Shown: positions 8,546 through 20,542 of the stretch, piece by piece | How the letters are laid out: every line of letters starts with the position of its first letter | How positions within the stretch are numbered: the first letter of the stretch is position 1 | From: Ferrovibrio terrae | GTDB lineage: Bacteria > Pseudomonadota > Alphaproteobacteria > Ferrovibrionales > Ferrovibrionaceae | NCBI RefSeq assembly: GCF_007197755.1 | Contig: NZ_CP041636.1 | Location: forward strand, 2,392,001 to 2,456,000 | Reading direction: 5' to 3' | Length of the DNA stretch: 64,000 nt | Notes under the pieces: model-generated | The model's input: only the letters and a program-made list of their open reading frames with translations | Database searches by the model: none | What the model was told of the DNA's origin: nothing | Made by a program: the position numbers and the translations under genes

Positions 8546-9667
8546 CTAGCTGGAAGATTTCTGGTTGGGGGCCCCCGACATCGGCGGCGTGCCCTGGGCA
8601 TTGGTCTGACGCACGCGCGAACCGTCGCGCAACTGCTGCAGGCCGGTGATGGCCACCTGCTCGTCGGGATGCAGGCCGTTGGTGATCTGCGCCAGACCCG
8701 GCAGGCGCTGGCCGACGGTGACGCGGGTGCGGGTGGCGCGCCCATCGCGGATCACGAAGACAAACTGTTCGCCGCCCTGCGCCAGCAGCGATTCTTCCGG
8801 CACCATCATGGCGTCCGGCACCTTGCCGACACTGAGTGCTACCGTCATGAACATGCCGGGCTTGAGCGCGTCGTCATTGTTCGGAATCTGGGCGCGGATG
8901 CGCACGGCCCGCGTGGTCGGATCGATGCGGCTGTCGATGGTGGTGACCACGCCGTCGAACTTGCGGTCCGGCATCGACGTGGCCTTGGCGCTCACGGTGT
9001 TGCCGATCTTCACGCCGCCCAGCACGGTTTCCGGCACTTCGAACTCCAGCTTGATCACCGACGTGTCGTCGAGCGTGGTGATCACGTCGCCCGGCCGCAC
9101 CAGTGCGCCGAGACTGACCTTGCGCAGGCCGAGCTTGCCGTTGAACGGCGCGCGGATCACGCTGTCGGAAAACTTCGCCTGTTCGGCACGCAGCCGCGCT
9201 TCGGCGGCTTCATAGGCCTTGGACACCTCATCGAGGCGGGCCTGCGCCACAACCTTGCTTTCGATCAGCTGCTTGGCGCGGTCATAAGACATCCTGGCGG
9301 CATCGCGCGCGGCCCGCAGCGCACCGATATTGGCCGAGCTTTCGGCGGCCTCGAGTTCAACCAGGATGACGCCGGTCTTCACCACCTGGCTGTCCTGGAA
9401 GTTCAGCCGCTCGACGATGCCAGTGGCTTTGGCCGTAATGGTGACGGCTTCGTTGGCCTGCGCGGTGCCGACGGCTTCGATAGTGCGCGTGATTTCCATG
9501 CGGCGCACCGGCACGGCTTCGATCGGCAATGTGGGCGCGCCGCCCGCAACGGGGCGGGTTTCCGCCTGCTTGCCGCCAATGAACGGCAGGCTGTCGCGGA
9601 AAATGAACGCACCTGCAGCGCTGGCGGCAATCACGCCGACAACCAGAACCTGACTCCAGACTTTCAT
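8546..9667 (-). CDS. RND efflux periplasmic adaptor (membrane fusion protein), pump 1
   Basis: A 373-aa adaptor with an N-terminal signal-anchor (MKVWSQVLVVGVIAASAAGAFIF), a barrel-sandwich hybrid split by a helical hairpin (about residues 85-150), then beta-barrel and membrane-proximal domains (LRKVSLGALVRPGDVITTLDD; TRAVRIRAQIPNNDD). The frame stays open far upstream, but the ATG at 9667 gives the signal anchor and is the realistic start. It is first in a two-gene operon with the permease. The 243-bp gap to the divergent hydrolase gene holds the sequence attgtatacgt near 9785, which may be part of its promoter or operator. Confidence 0.92.
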   Translation of the reverse strand: MKVWSQVLVVGVIAASAAGAFIFRDSLPFIGGKQAETRPVAGGAPTLPIEAVPVRRMEITRTIEAVGTAQANEAVTITAKATGIVERLNFQDSQVVKTGVILVELEAAESSANIGALRAARDAARMSYDRAKQLIESKVVAQARLDEVSKAYEAAEARLRAEQAKFSDSVIRAPFNGKLGLRKVSLGALVRPGDVITTLDDTSVIKLEFEVPETVLGGVKIGNTVSAKATSMPDRKFDGVVTTIDSRIDPTTRAVRIRAQIPNNDDALKPGMFMTVALSVGKVPDAMMVPEESLLAQGGEQFVFVIRDGRATRTRVTVGQRLPGLAQITNGLHPDEQVAITGLQQLRDGSRVRQTNAQGTPPMSGAPNQKSSS

Positions 9668-9910
9668 TCTGTCCTCTACCACCCAGTAAAAGGTCCCAGC
9701 CGACCCTTCGGCGTCTTCCCCCGGACGCGGCGCCAATGGCCTCATTGCAGCGAGGTTGCTGATTTCGGCGCCCGCCTGATCTATTGTATACGTCCTATTC
9801 AGCAAGGTCCTGCGTTTTCTCGGCAAAGCAGGCCCGTCCGGCAGACGCCAACGGCTTTGTGAAGGGCCGCGAGGGGAAGCGAAATGGTTCGGAATGGTTA
9901 AGGAGCGCGG

Positions 9911-10840
9911 ATGGTAACCGGCCTGTACAGCCATTCGGCCTGCCTCGCCCATGACACGGGAGAAGGTCATCCCGAATGCGCGGATAGGCTGCGGGCCATC
10001 CTGGCCCGGCTGGAGGGGGAAGAGTTTCTCTACCTGGACCGCCGGGAGGCCCCCCGCGCCACGCCGGCACAGATCAGCCGGGTCCATCCCGGGGCTTATC
10101 TGGACCGCCTGATGGCGGCGATTCCACCGCGCGGGCTGAACTACATTGATGGCGATACTGTCGTTTCGTCCGGATCGGGTGAAGCGGCGTTGCGCGCGGC
10201 TGGCGCAGTCTGCGCCGCCGTGGATGCCGTGATGGGGGGCGAGCTGCGCAATGCCTTCTGCGCCGTGCGGCCGCCCGGCCACCATGCCGAGCCCGATCAG
10301 GCGATGGGATTCTGCCTGTTCAACAACGTCGCCATCGGCGCGGCGCATGCGCGCGACCGCTGGGGCATCCAGCGCGTGGCGGTGGTCGATTTCGACGTGC
10401 ATCACGGCAATGGCACGCAGGCCGCGTTTGAGTCCGATGCCGGACTTTTCTACACCTCCACCCATCAGATGCCGCTCTATCCGGGCACCGGCGCGGCGGG
10501 CGAACATGGCGTCGCCAGCAACATCGTGAATGTGCCGCTGCGGCCCTATGCCGGGTCGGCGGAATTCCGTGCAGCCTGCGAGCGCGCGCTGCTGCCCAAG
10601 CTTGAGCAGTTCGCGCCCGAGCTGCTGATCATCTCGGCCGGTTTCGATGCCCATGTCGCCGATCCGCTGGCGCAGTTGCAGTTCACTGATCAGGATTATT
10701 ACTGGATCACCGAAAAGCTGCTGCAGGTGGCCGACCGGACGGCGCAGGGCCGGGTGGTGTCGGCGCTGGAAGGCGGCTACGACCTGCAGGCGCTGGCCAG
10801 CGCCACCGCGGCGCATGTCAGGGCCCTGATGCTGGCGTAA
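9911..10840 (+). CDS. Histone deacetylase family protein (acetoin utilization/amidohydrolase type)
   Basis: A 309-aa zinc hydrolase of the arginase/deacetylase fold. Visible motifs are [20 protein letters not shown] (around residues 119-138), [10 protein letters not shown] with zinc ligands near 161-170, SAGFDAH near 241-247 and EGGYDLQ near 292-298. Bacterial members remove acetyl groups from small molecules, polyamines or proteins; the substrate here is unknown. ATG at 9911 follows AAGGAGCGCGG. It lies 59 bp upstream of ettA on the same strand. Confidence 0.93.
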   Translation: MVTGLYSHSACLAHDTGEGHPECADRLRAILARLEGEEFLYLDRREAPRATPAQISRVHPGAYLDRLMAAIPPRGLNYIDGDTVVSSGSGEAALRAAGAVCAAVDAVMGGELRNAFCAVRPPGHHAEPDQAMGFCLFNNVAIGAAHARDRWGIQRVAVVDFDVHHGNGTQAAFESDAGLFYTSTHQMPLYPGTGAAGEHGVASNIVNVPLRPYAGSAEFRAACERALLPKLEQFAPELLIISAGFDAHVADPLAQLQFTDQDYYWITEKLLQVADRTAQGRVVSALEGGYDLQALASATAAHVRALMLA

Positions 10841-10899
10841 ACAGGCCCATTTCTGTACAACTCGGCCGGATTTTAGGCTTCCAACGCCCGGAGCGGAAA

Positions 10900-12582
<1,683 letters not shown>

Positions 12583-12597
12583 CTGCCAGCGGCCGGC

Positions 12598-14166
12598 ATG
12601 AACCGCAAAGAGCGGCGCGCACAGAAGAAAAGCGGTGGCGGCGGCGGACCTGTCCGCCAAGTGCCGGCTGCACGATCTAACGCCAGCGCGATCAGCGACA
12701 TGCTGCTCGGCCTCGGTGGCGTGCAGAAGGTCGTCCCTGCGGAAACGCCGGTTGCTGCCGCGGTTGATCCGGTTCACAGCGCGCTGGCGCAACTGCGCCT
12801 CGGGGAAACCCTGGCGACGAAGCTGGATCGCCTGCAGGTCTCGCTGGCGACGACGCCGAATTCGGAAAGCCTGCTGTATCAGGTGGCGCGCCTGCAGGTG
12901 CGGCTGGATCGTCGCGCCGATGCACTGATCACCTACCGCCGTATGTTGGCGCTCGATCCCGGCCATGCCGAGGCGCGCCATATGGTGGCTGTGCTGGCCG
13001 GCGAAGTCCCCGAGAAAGCCAACGAGGCCTATGTCGCGGCCCTGTTCGATGCCTTCGCCGACAGTTTCGATGAAAAGCTGGTCGGCTGGCTCGACTACTG
13101 CGCGCCACAGCATGTAGCCGTCGCCGTGCGTGCCGCGCTGGGCGAGGGCAAGGTTGCTGCGCGCGGAATCGACCTCGGCTGCGGCACCGGCCTGCTGGCG
13201 CCTGAACTGCGCGGGCTGGTGAAGCACCTCGATGGTGTCGACCTGTCGCCGAAGATGGTGGAGAAAGCCCGCGCGCGAAAAATGTATGACGCGCTGACAG
13301 TCGGCGAGATCGTGGCCGAACTGGGCAAACATCACGGCGGTTACGACCTCGTCGCTGCCGCCGATGTGCTGTCTTACTTCGGCGATCTGCGCGCATTGTT
13401 TGATGCTGTAAGGGCTGCGCTGCCCGATGACGGATTGTTCGTCGCCACAGTGGAGAAGGGCGTCGGCGCCCGCTACCAGGCGGGCAAGAGCGGACGCTAT
13501 CAGCATGGCGAAGCCTATTTGCGCAAACGCGCCGCCGAGGCCGGCTTTGTCGTGCTGAGCCTTGAAGAAATCGAACTGCGCAAGGAAGAGAACAGGCCCG
13601 TCGTGGGCTATGTATTTGCCCTGCGCGCACAGGAAACGCCGGAATCACAGTCGGCCAAACTGTCCGCCACCTCGCTTGACGATCTGGTGGCTGGTCTCAC
13701 GGCGCCGCAGGCCGCAGCCGTGGCGGCCGCGGCGCAGCGCATGATCGGCAAGGGCTTCAGCATCGGCTGGGCCATTGATCTGGGCGGCTGCCTGGCGCCG
13801 CAGGCCGCCGATCTGCGCACCCTCGCCCAGCATCTTGATATGGTATCGGAAGACCCGGCGCGCAGCCGTCGCGCGTTTGAGACCGGGCTGTACGATGATT
13901 GCGACAGCGACGCCGTGATAGCGTTCCTTGAGAATCGCCCGGATCACTACGATCTGATCATGTCCGCCGATCCAGCCATCGTTCGGGCCGATCCTGCCGC
14001 CTTCTTCTCGGCCGTGAAGATCGCGCTGGCGCTGGCCGGTGTGTTCATCGGTGTTTTCGGCGGCAATGCCGACGCACTGGGCGAGGCCGCCAAGGCCGAG
14101 GGCCTGTTCCTGCTGGCCACCGAGCCTTTGCCCGATGGCAGCGTCTGCCTCATCGCGGAAAGCTGA
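12598..14166 (+). CDS. Methyltransferase with helical-repeat N-terminus and a second, degenerate methyltransferase domain
   Basis: A 522-aa protein. It begins with the basic MNRKERRAQKK tag, then residues 60-140 form TPR-like helices (LLYQVARLQVRLDRRADALITYRRMLALDPGHAEAR). Residues 150-345 are a class I SAM-dependent methyltransferase with IDLGCGTG at 191-198 and D215. Residues 360-520 repeat the same fold: IDLGGCLA at 393-400, HLDMVSEDP at 412 and YDLIMSADPA at 451 align with residues 191, 210 and 249 at identical spacing, but the glycine motif and the SAM-binding acid are lost. The target is unknown; the location after ettA hints at translation but does not prove it. Confidence 0.85.
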   Translation: MNRKERRAQKKSGGGGGPVRQVPAARSNASAISDMLLGLGGVQKVVPAETPVAAAVDPVHSALAQLRLGETLATKLDRLQVSLATTPNSESLLYQVARLQVRLDRRADALITYRRMLALDPGHAEARHMVAVLAGEVPEKANEAYVAALFDAFADSFDEKLVGWLDYCAPQHVAVAVRAALGEGKVAARGIDLGCGTGLLAPELRGLVKHLDGVDLSPKMVEKARARKMYDALTVGEIVAELGKHHGGYDLVAAADVLSYFGDLRALFDAVRAALPDDGLFVATVEKGVGARYQAGKSGRYQHGEAYLRKRAAEAGFVVLSLEEIELRKEENRPVVGYVFALRAQETPESQSAKLSATSLDDLVAGLTAPQAAAVAAAAQRMIGKGFSIGWAIDLGGCLAPQAADLRTLAQHLDMVSEDPARSRRAFETGLYDDCDSDAVIAFLENRPDHYDLIMSADPAIVRADPAAFFSAVKIALALAGVFIGVFGGNADALGEAAKAEGLFLLATEPLPDGSVCLIAES

Positions 14167-14178
14167 GCCGAAAGCCGA

Positions 14179-15072
14179 TCAGGCCGCAGGCGGTGCGGGC
14201 GTCGACCAGCGCGTCAGCACCAGGCCGGCAATCACGATCGCTGCGCCGATCAGCTGCGCCAGCGAGACATGCTCGCCGAGGAAGGCGATGGCGCTGACCA
14301 TCGCAAAGACCGGGATCAGGTAGGAATAGATCACCGAGCGTGCGATGCCTAAACGGCTGATGCCTTCATACCAGAGCAGGTAACCGAGCGCGCCGGCAAG
14401 GATGGCGGTGTACAGGAAGCTGGCCCAGTGGCCGGCCTGCATCGCCTCCCATGGCGTGTCATTCCAGCCCCAGAAAATGAATGGCGACAGCAGTAGCGCG
14501 CCAAACAGCATCGACCAGCCGGAGACATAGAGCGTGCCCAGGCGCGCGAGATAGGGCGGCGACAGCACCGAGAACAGCGCCCAGCAGAAGGCGACCGTCA
14601 GGAACAGCAGGTCGCCGAGGATATGCCCGCCGCCCACCGTGATCGCGGTCAGACTGTTGTTGATCACCAGGAAGACGCCGCCAAACGACAGCAGTACGCC
14701 GCCCCATGCGATGGCCGACAGGCGCTGGCCGCGCAAGCGGCCCAGGATCAGCGCCCAGATCGGCGAGGTGGCGATCAGGATCGAGCCCTTCGAGGCGGTG
14801 CTGATGGACAGCGCATTGGCCCAGAGCAGCTGCATCAGAGTGATGCCGAGAAAGCCGAAGCCGATCAGCGGCAGCAGGTCGCGCCGCTGCGGCAGTTTCA
14901 GGCCCCCGCGCCAGATCAGGACGGCCATCAGCGTGGCGGCAGCCAGCAGGTAGCGCGTCGAGGAAAACACGGTCGGCGGCATGACGCCGAGTACGTATTT
15001 CGCTGTCGGAAAAGTATTTCCCCAGATGAAAACGGTCAGCAGCAGATAGGCGTCACCACGATCGATCTTCAT
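14179..15072 (-). CDS. EamA-family drug/metabolite transporter
   Basis: A 297-aa integral membrane protein with ten predicted helices arranged as two EamA repeats. The first repeat starts DAYLLLTVFIWGNTFPTAKYVL and contains LLPLIGFGFLGITLMQLLWANAL; the second starts near GGHILGDLLFLTVAFCWALFSVL and ends with GAAIVIAGLVLTRW. DMT exporters move amino acids or other small metabolites outward. The start ATG overlaps the stop of the upstream MFS gene by 4 nt, so the two exporters are translationally coupled. The substrate is unknown. Confidence 0.9.
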   Translation of the reverse strand: MKIDRGDAYLLLTVFIWGNTFPTAKYVLGVMPPTVFSSTRYLLAAATLMAVLIWRGGLKLPQRRDLLPLIGFGFLGITLMQLLWANALSISTASKGSILIATSPIWALILGRLRGQRLSAIAWGGVLLSFGGVFLVINNSLTAITVGGGHILGDLLFLTVAFCWALFSVLSPPYLARLGTLYVSGWSMLFGALLLSPFIFWGWNDTPWEAMQAGHWASFLYTAILAGALGYLLWYEGISRLGIARSVIYSYLIPVFAMVSAIAFLGEHVSLAQLIGAAIVIAGLVLTRWSTPAPPAA

Positions 15073-16256
15073 GCCGTGGCCATCCTGCGTTCGGCGGCGC
15101 GCAGGCCGAGCGCCAGGAGCAGACCGATACTGCCGGCCACCATCAGCAGCCAGCGACCATCGGCCCAGCCGCCGAAATGCGCGACCAGCGCGGCCAGTGC
15201 CGGCGGGCCCACGAAAGATCCGATATTGAGCAGCTGCACCACCACGCCGTTCACGGTGGCGATTTCAGACGGGTCGCGCGTCTGCACCGGCACGCCGGCA
15301 AGCACGGCGGCCGGCAGCATGCCGCCAAAACCGCTGGCGGCCATGGCAAAGCCGATCTTGGCCAGCACGGGAATGTCCGGTGCGAAAGACGCCGTGCCGA
15401 GCGCGCCCATGCTCAGGCTGACGACAGCGATGATCAGCCATCGCGGCGTGCCGCGATGCATGACGGCGGCGGAAACAGTCGTGCCGACGGCGTTCACCAG
15501 CGCGACGGCGGCCACGCCCAGCGCCAGCAGCGTTTCGTTCTCCAGCCCGCTGTCCTTCAGATAGGTGGGTATCCAGGTGACGATGCAGAACCATTGCGTG
15601 GTGTAGCAGGCGAAGCAGCCGGCGAGCAGCCATGGGCCGGGACGGCGCAGCACGGCGGCATTGAACTTGCGGAGCGGCGCCACCGGCACGCGGGCGGTCA
15701 GGCGCGGCAGCAGCAGGGCGGCGGCAAACGGCAGCAGCGCCAGCACCAGCCATAACCCGCGCCAGTCGAGCAGGCCGTGATTGACGGCGAGCGCCCCCAG
15801 CATGCCAAGGGTGACGCCGAGCGGCATGTAGCTGCTCCACAGGCCAAGTGCGAGGCTGCGCTGCGCCGGCTGTGCCGCCATGGCCACCAGGCTGGGACCG
15901 CAGACGACAGTGATGACGAACCCCAGTCCTTCCACCAGGCGCGCGGCGAGCAGGAATGCTGTGTCATGAGCGAAGGCGCCGGCCAGCGAGCCGGCGGCGT
16001 TGATCAGCAGGCCAGACATGAGGGCGCGCCGGCCGCCGATGCGGTCGCCGGCAAAGCCGGCCATGATGCCGCAGAGTCCGCCGATCAGGCTGATCGAGGA
16101 GGCAACCAGGCCGCCCAGAACCAGGTCGAGGCCGAATTCGGCGCGCAGCTGGCCGAGCAGCGGCGGCAGCTTGCCGACCTGCATCGATACGATGACCCCG
16201 GCGGCAATGACGGCGAAAACCGCCTGCCAGTCTGTGTGTTGGCGCGATGTGTTCAT
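15069..16256 (-). CDS. MFS transporter (CynX/NarK-like)
   Basis: A major facilitator protein of about 395 aa with twelve predicted helices. Visible features are GLVASSISLIGGLCGIMAGFAGDRIGGRRALMSGLL (cytoplasmic loop 2-3 motif GDRIGGRR) and the second-half helices from GPWLLAGCFACYTTQWFCIVTWIPTYLKD. The frame extends to 16319, but that start would run into the neighbouring gene's terminator; ATG at 16256 (MNTSRQHTDWQAV) is preferred. It is coupled to the EamA gene by a 4-nt overlap. The substrate cannot be inferred. Confidence 0.88.
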   Translation of the reverse strand: MNTSRQHTDWQAVFAVIAAGVIVSMQVGKLPPLLGQLRAEFGLDLVLGGLVASSISLIGGLCGIMAGFAGDRIGGRRALMSGLLINAAGSLAGAFAHDTAFLLAARLVEGLGFVITVVCGPSLVAMAAQPAQRSLALGLWSSYMPLGVTLGMLGALAVNHGLLDWRGLWLVLALLPFAAALLLPRLTARVPVAPLRKFNAAVLRRPGPWLLAGCFACYTTQWFCIVTWIPTYLKDSGLENETLLALGVAAVALVNAVGTTVSAAVMHRGTPRWLIIAVVSLSMGALGTASFAPDIPVLAKIGFAMAASGFGGMLPAAVLAGVPVQTRDPSEIATVNGVVVQLLNIGSFVGPPALAALVAHFGGWADGRWLLMVAGSIGLLLALGLRAAERRMATA

Positions 16257-16322
16257 TGTTGTGGCGGACGGCTGGGGTAAGCGGGCACGGGTAAGTGGGC
16301 AGATGAAACCGGAGCACAAAAA

Positions 16323-16348
16323 AAGCGGCGGGGATTTCCCCGCCGCTT
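16323..16348 (-). terminator. Rho-independent terminator of the NMT1-type binding protein gene
   Basis: An 11-bp perfect stem (16323-16333 with 16338-16348) with a 4-nt loop. On the minus strand it is followed by a run of T residues (complement of the A-run at 16317-16324). It lies 27 bp after the stop of the gene at 16375-17403. Confidence 0.88.
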
Positions 16349-16374
16349 CCTTGTATCAGCTTTTCAGCAGCTGA

Positions 16375-17403
16375 TCACTGCATCATGCGGTCGGCCTTCG
16401 GCGGCAGGAAACCTTCCTCGAACAGGTCGGTGGCCTTCGGGGCCTTGTCCAGGCCGATGGCCGCGGCGACCGCGTCCGAAGAACGCTGCAGGCGGGCCAT
16501 GTCGACGCCGCCGAAGCCGTTTTCCTTGACATACTTGGTCACCACGTTGCGCTCGATCGACATCTTCAGGCGCTTCATTTCCAGCGTCTCGTCGGTCAGG
16601 CCGTCGCGGGTCTTGGTGGCCTTGATGCCGACATCCGGATTGGCGACGATTTCCTTCCACGCCTTGACGGTGGCTGCCACGAAGGCCTTCACCGCAGCCG
16701 GGTTTTCCTTGATGAACTTCGGCGAGGCCACAACGGCGTTGCCATAGAAGTCCATGCCGGCATCGGCATAGGGGAAGGCGATCACATCTTCCTGCTTCAC
16801 GCCGATCTTCTCGAGATCGAGGATCGAGGAGAAGTAGTGGCCGCTGATGAAGTCGACGCTGCCATTCTTCAGGCTCGGCTCACGCAGCGGCGGGGTCAGG
16901 TTGATGTAGGTGACCTTACTCTTGTCGATACCGACCTTGGCGGCGAAGGCCGGGAACAGCTTGAACGAGGCGTCGAAGACCGGCGCACCCAGCTTCCTGC
17001 CTTCCAGGTCCTTCGGCGTCTTGATGCCCGAGGACTTCAGCGCATAGACGCCGAACGGCGGCGCGTCATAACCCATCATCACGGCTTTCACCGGCGCATC
17101 CGGGTTCTTGGCGTTGTATTCGATCAGCGCGTTGATGTCGGCGAAGCCCATTTCATAGGCGCCGGTGGCAACACGCTGCAGCGCGCCGGCCGAGCCCTGG
17201 CCGGCATCGATGGTCGGTTCAAGGCCGGCGGCCTTGTAGTAGCCCTTCTGCTCTGCGACCAGGAAGGCCGAGGTCGGACCCTGGAAAGCCCAGTCGAGGG
17301 TGAATTTCATCTTGGTCTGCGCATCGGCAGCGCCTGCGGCGCCAAGGCCGAGCGCGAGCGTGACGCCAGCCGCGGCAAAGGTCAGTGAACGTGCGAAAGT
17401 CAT
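16375..17403 (-). CDS. NMT1/THI5-like ABC transporter substrate-binding protein (orphan)
   Basis: A 342-aa periplasmic binding protein. The signal peptide ends near AAGAADAQ (residues 1-29). The mature part starts KMKFTLDWAFQGPTSAFLVAEQKGYYKAAGLEPTID, the standard N-terminal strand of the NMT1/SsuA/TauA group, and includes EMGFADINALIEY and KDLEGRKLGAPVFDASFKLFPAFA. Such proteins bind pyrimidine precursors, riboflavin, nitrate or sulfonates. No permease or ATPase gene is adjacent and the gene has its own terminator. GGGGAGACCAATT precedes the ATG. Confidence 0.88.
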   Translation of the reverse strand: MTFARSLTFAAAGVTLALGLGAAGAADAQTKMKFTLDWAFQGPTSAFLVAEQKGYYKAAGLEPTIDAGQGSAGALQRVATGAYEMGFADINALIEYNAKNPDAPVKAVMMGYDAPPFGVYALKSSGIKTPKDLEGRKLGAPVFDASFKLFPAFAAKVGIDKSKVTYINLTPPLREPSLKNGSVDFISGHYFSSILDLEKIGVKQEDVIAFPYADAGMDFYGNAVVASPKFIKENPAAVKAFVAATVKAWKEIVANPDVGIKATKTRDGLTDETLEMKRLKMSIERNVVTKYVKENGFGGVDMARLQRSSDAVAAAIGLDKAPKATDLFEEGFLPPKADRMMQ

Positions 17404-18959
<1,556 letters not shown>

Positions 18960-19074
18960 TTTCTGGCAGGTAACTCGTGATGGCCGTCACGCTGACCGGA
19001 GAGGCTGTCTTGGCCCGGAAATCTGCCAATGCTAAGCAGCCTCTGTCGCGGCCGCCCGGCCGGACAGGTCACGC

Positions 19075-19347
19075 ATGCCGACCACGGTAAAGAAACGCTC
19101 CGTGGTGGTCGGCGGCCACCGCACCAGCATCTCCCTAGAACAGGCGTTCTGGGAGGCGCTGCAGCAGATGGCCGCAGCCGAGGGTAAGACCATCAACCAG
19201 ATGGTCAGCGATATTGACGCTGCACGTTCGGGCAACCTCTCCAGCGCGATCCGGGTATGGATCCTGGATCGTGCCATCGAGGGGCTGCTGCAGCCAACGG
19301 GAACCGCCGCCAGAGCGGGCCCGCCGGCAGGGAAGCAAGAACAGTAG
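19075..19347 (+). CDS. Ribbon-helix-helix domain protein
   Basis: A 90-aa protein. Residues 5-65 (VKKRSVVVGGHRTSISLEQAFWEALQQMAAAEGKT then a helix with LSSAIRVWILDRAI) match the RHH_4 type of DNA-binding fold: a beta strand for operator contact followed by two helices. The C-terminus is low complexity. Such proteins are small putative transcription regulators. It lies between aspartate aminotransferase and an RND operon on the same strand; whether it controls that pump is untested. Confidence 0.8.
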   Translation: MPTTVKKRSVVVGGHRTSISLEQAFWEALQQMAAAEGKTINQMVSDIDAARSGNLSSAIRVWILDRAIEGLLQPTGTAARAGPPAGKQEQ

Positions 19348-19420
19348 CGTACGGCGTTCGGGGGAATTCAGGTCATTGCGTTAAGCGCTCCCGCGCGGCC
19401 GTGTGCAGAACAGGGCGGCT

Positions 19421-20542
19421 ATGCGTATGACCCGGACTTCACTCTCCATTGCTGCGATTGCCGGCTCGCTGCTGGTGTTGGCGGGCTGCGAACGCGCAGC
19501 ACCTGCGCCCGAGCCGATCCGCCCGGTTCGCGTCACCACCGTCGCGCCACAGGTACATGAAAGCCGCTCCAGCTATACCGGCGAAGTGCGTGCCCGTTAC
19601 GAGACCAACCTGGCCTTCCGGGTTGGCGGCAAGATCGTTGCCCGCTATGTCGAGATCGGCTCCGAGGTGAAGAAAGGCGCGGCGCTTGCCCGCCTCGATC
19701 CTGAAGACACCCGGCTTGCCACACAGAATGCCCGCGCGCAGCTCAGCGCCGCCCAGGCGAATTTCAACCAGGCGCAGACCGAACTCAGCCGCTACAGAAA
19801 GCTGTTCGACAGCCGCGTGATCAGCCAGGCCGAACTCGACCGCCGGCAGAACACCTACAACACCGCCGAGGCCCAGCTCGACAGCGCGCGGTCGCAGCTG
19901 CGTTCGGCGCAGAATCAGATGGACTATACCGAACTGCATGCCGATGCCGATGGCGTCGTCACGGCGATCGGCGTCGAAACCGGCCAGGTGGTGTCGGCCG
20001 GCCAGACGGTGATGAAACTGGCGCGGCCGGAAGAGAAGGAAGTGGTGTTCAACGTCGCCGAGAACCGCCTCGACGAACTGCGCAGCGCCACCGCCATCGC
20101 GATCAGCCTGTGGGCGCAGCCCGACAAGGAATACACCGGCGTGGTGCGCGAGATCGCGCCGGGCGCGGATCCGGCCACCCGCACCTACGCCGTGAAGGTG
20201 AGCGTGCAGAATGCACCGGCCGGCATGCGGCTCGGCATGACGTCCACCGTGTCGATCGTGCGGCGTTCGGAGGCCTCGATGGTCGCGCTGCCGTTGTCGG
20301 CGCTGTACCAGCAGGGCGCGGAACCGGCGGTCTGGATCTATACCGGCCCCGTGGAAGGTGGCGAGGGCAAGGTGGAGCTGCGGCCGGTGAAGATCGCCGC
20401 CTTCATCGAGCGCGCCGTGCTGATCGCCGATGGCCTGAAGGATGGCGAGAAGGTTGTCACTGCCGGCGTCCACAAGCTGATCCCCGGCCAGGCCGTGCGC
20501 CTGCTGCCTGAAGTACAGTCTGCTTCGGCGGGGAAGAAGTAA
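19421..20542 (+). CDS. RND efflux periplasmic adaptor, pump 2 (lipoprotein)
   Basis: A 373-aa adaptor. The N-terminal lipoprotein signal has lipobox LAGC, followed by a Pro/Ala-rich stretch and RPVRVTTVAPQVHESRSSYTGEVRARYETNLAFRVGGKI. The helical hairpin (about residues 90-165, AQLSAAQANFNQAQTELSRYRKL) and barrel (GAPDA... ATRTYAVKVSVQNAP) are typical of MexA/AcrA-like adaptors. GTG at 19403 is an in-frame alternative; ATG 19421 is preferred because AGGGCGG sits just upstream. The stop overlaps the permease start by one base (TAATG), showing translational coupling. Confidence 0.9.
   Translation: MRMTRTSLSIAAIAGSLLVLAGCERAAPAPEPIRPVRVTTVAPQVHESRSSYTGEVRARYETNLAFRVGGKIVARYVEIGSEVKKGAALARLDPEDTRLATQNARAQLSAAQANFNQAQTELSRYRKLFDSRVISQAELDRRQNTYNTAEAQLDSARSQLRSAQNQMDYTELHADADGVVTAIGVETGQVVSAGQTVMKLARPEEKEVVFNVAENRLDELRSATAIAISLWAQPDKEYTGVVREIAPGADPATRTYAVKVSVQNAPAGMRLGMTSTVSIVRRSEASMVALPLSALYQQGAEPAVWIYTGPVEGGEGKVELRPVKIAAFIERAVLIADGLKDGEKVVTAGVHKLIPGQAVRLLPEVQSASAGKK

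Noticed and set aside
8327-9862. A 511-codon frame antisense to the pump 1 genes
   Set aside because: It crosses two clear genes and shows no recognisable domain.
9668-10816. Upstream extension of the pump 1 adaptor frame
   Set aside because: It overlaps the opposite-strand deacetylase gene; the signal anchor at 9667 marks the real start.
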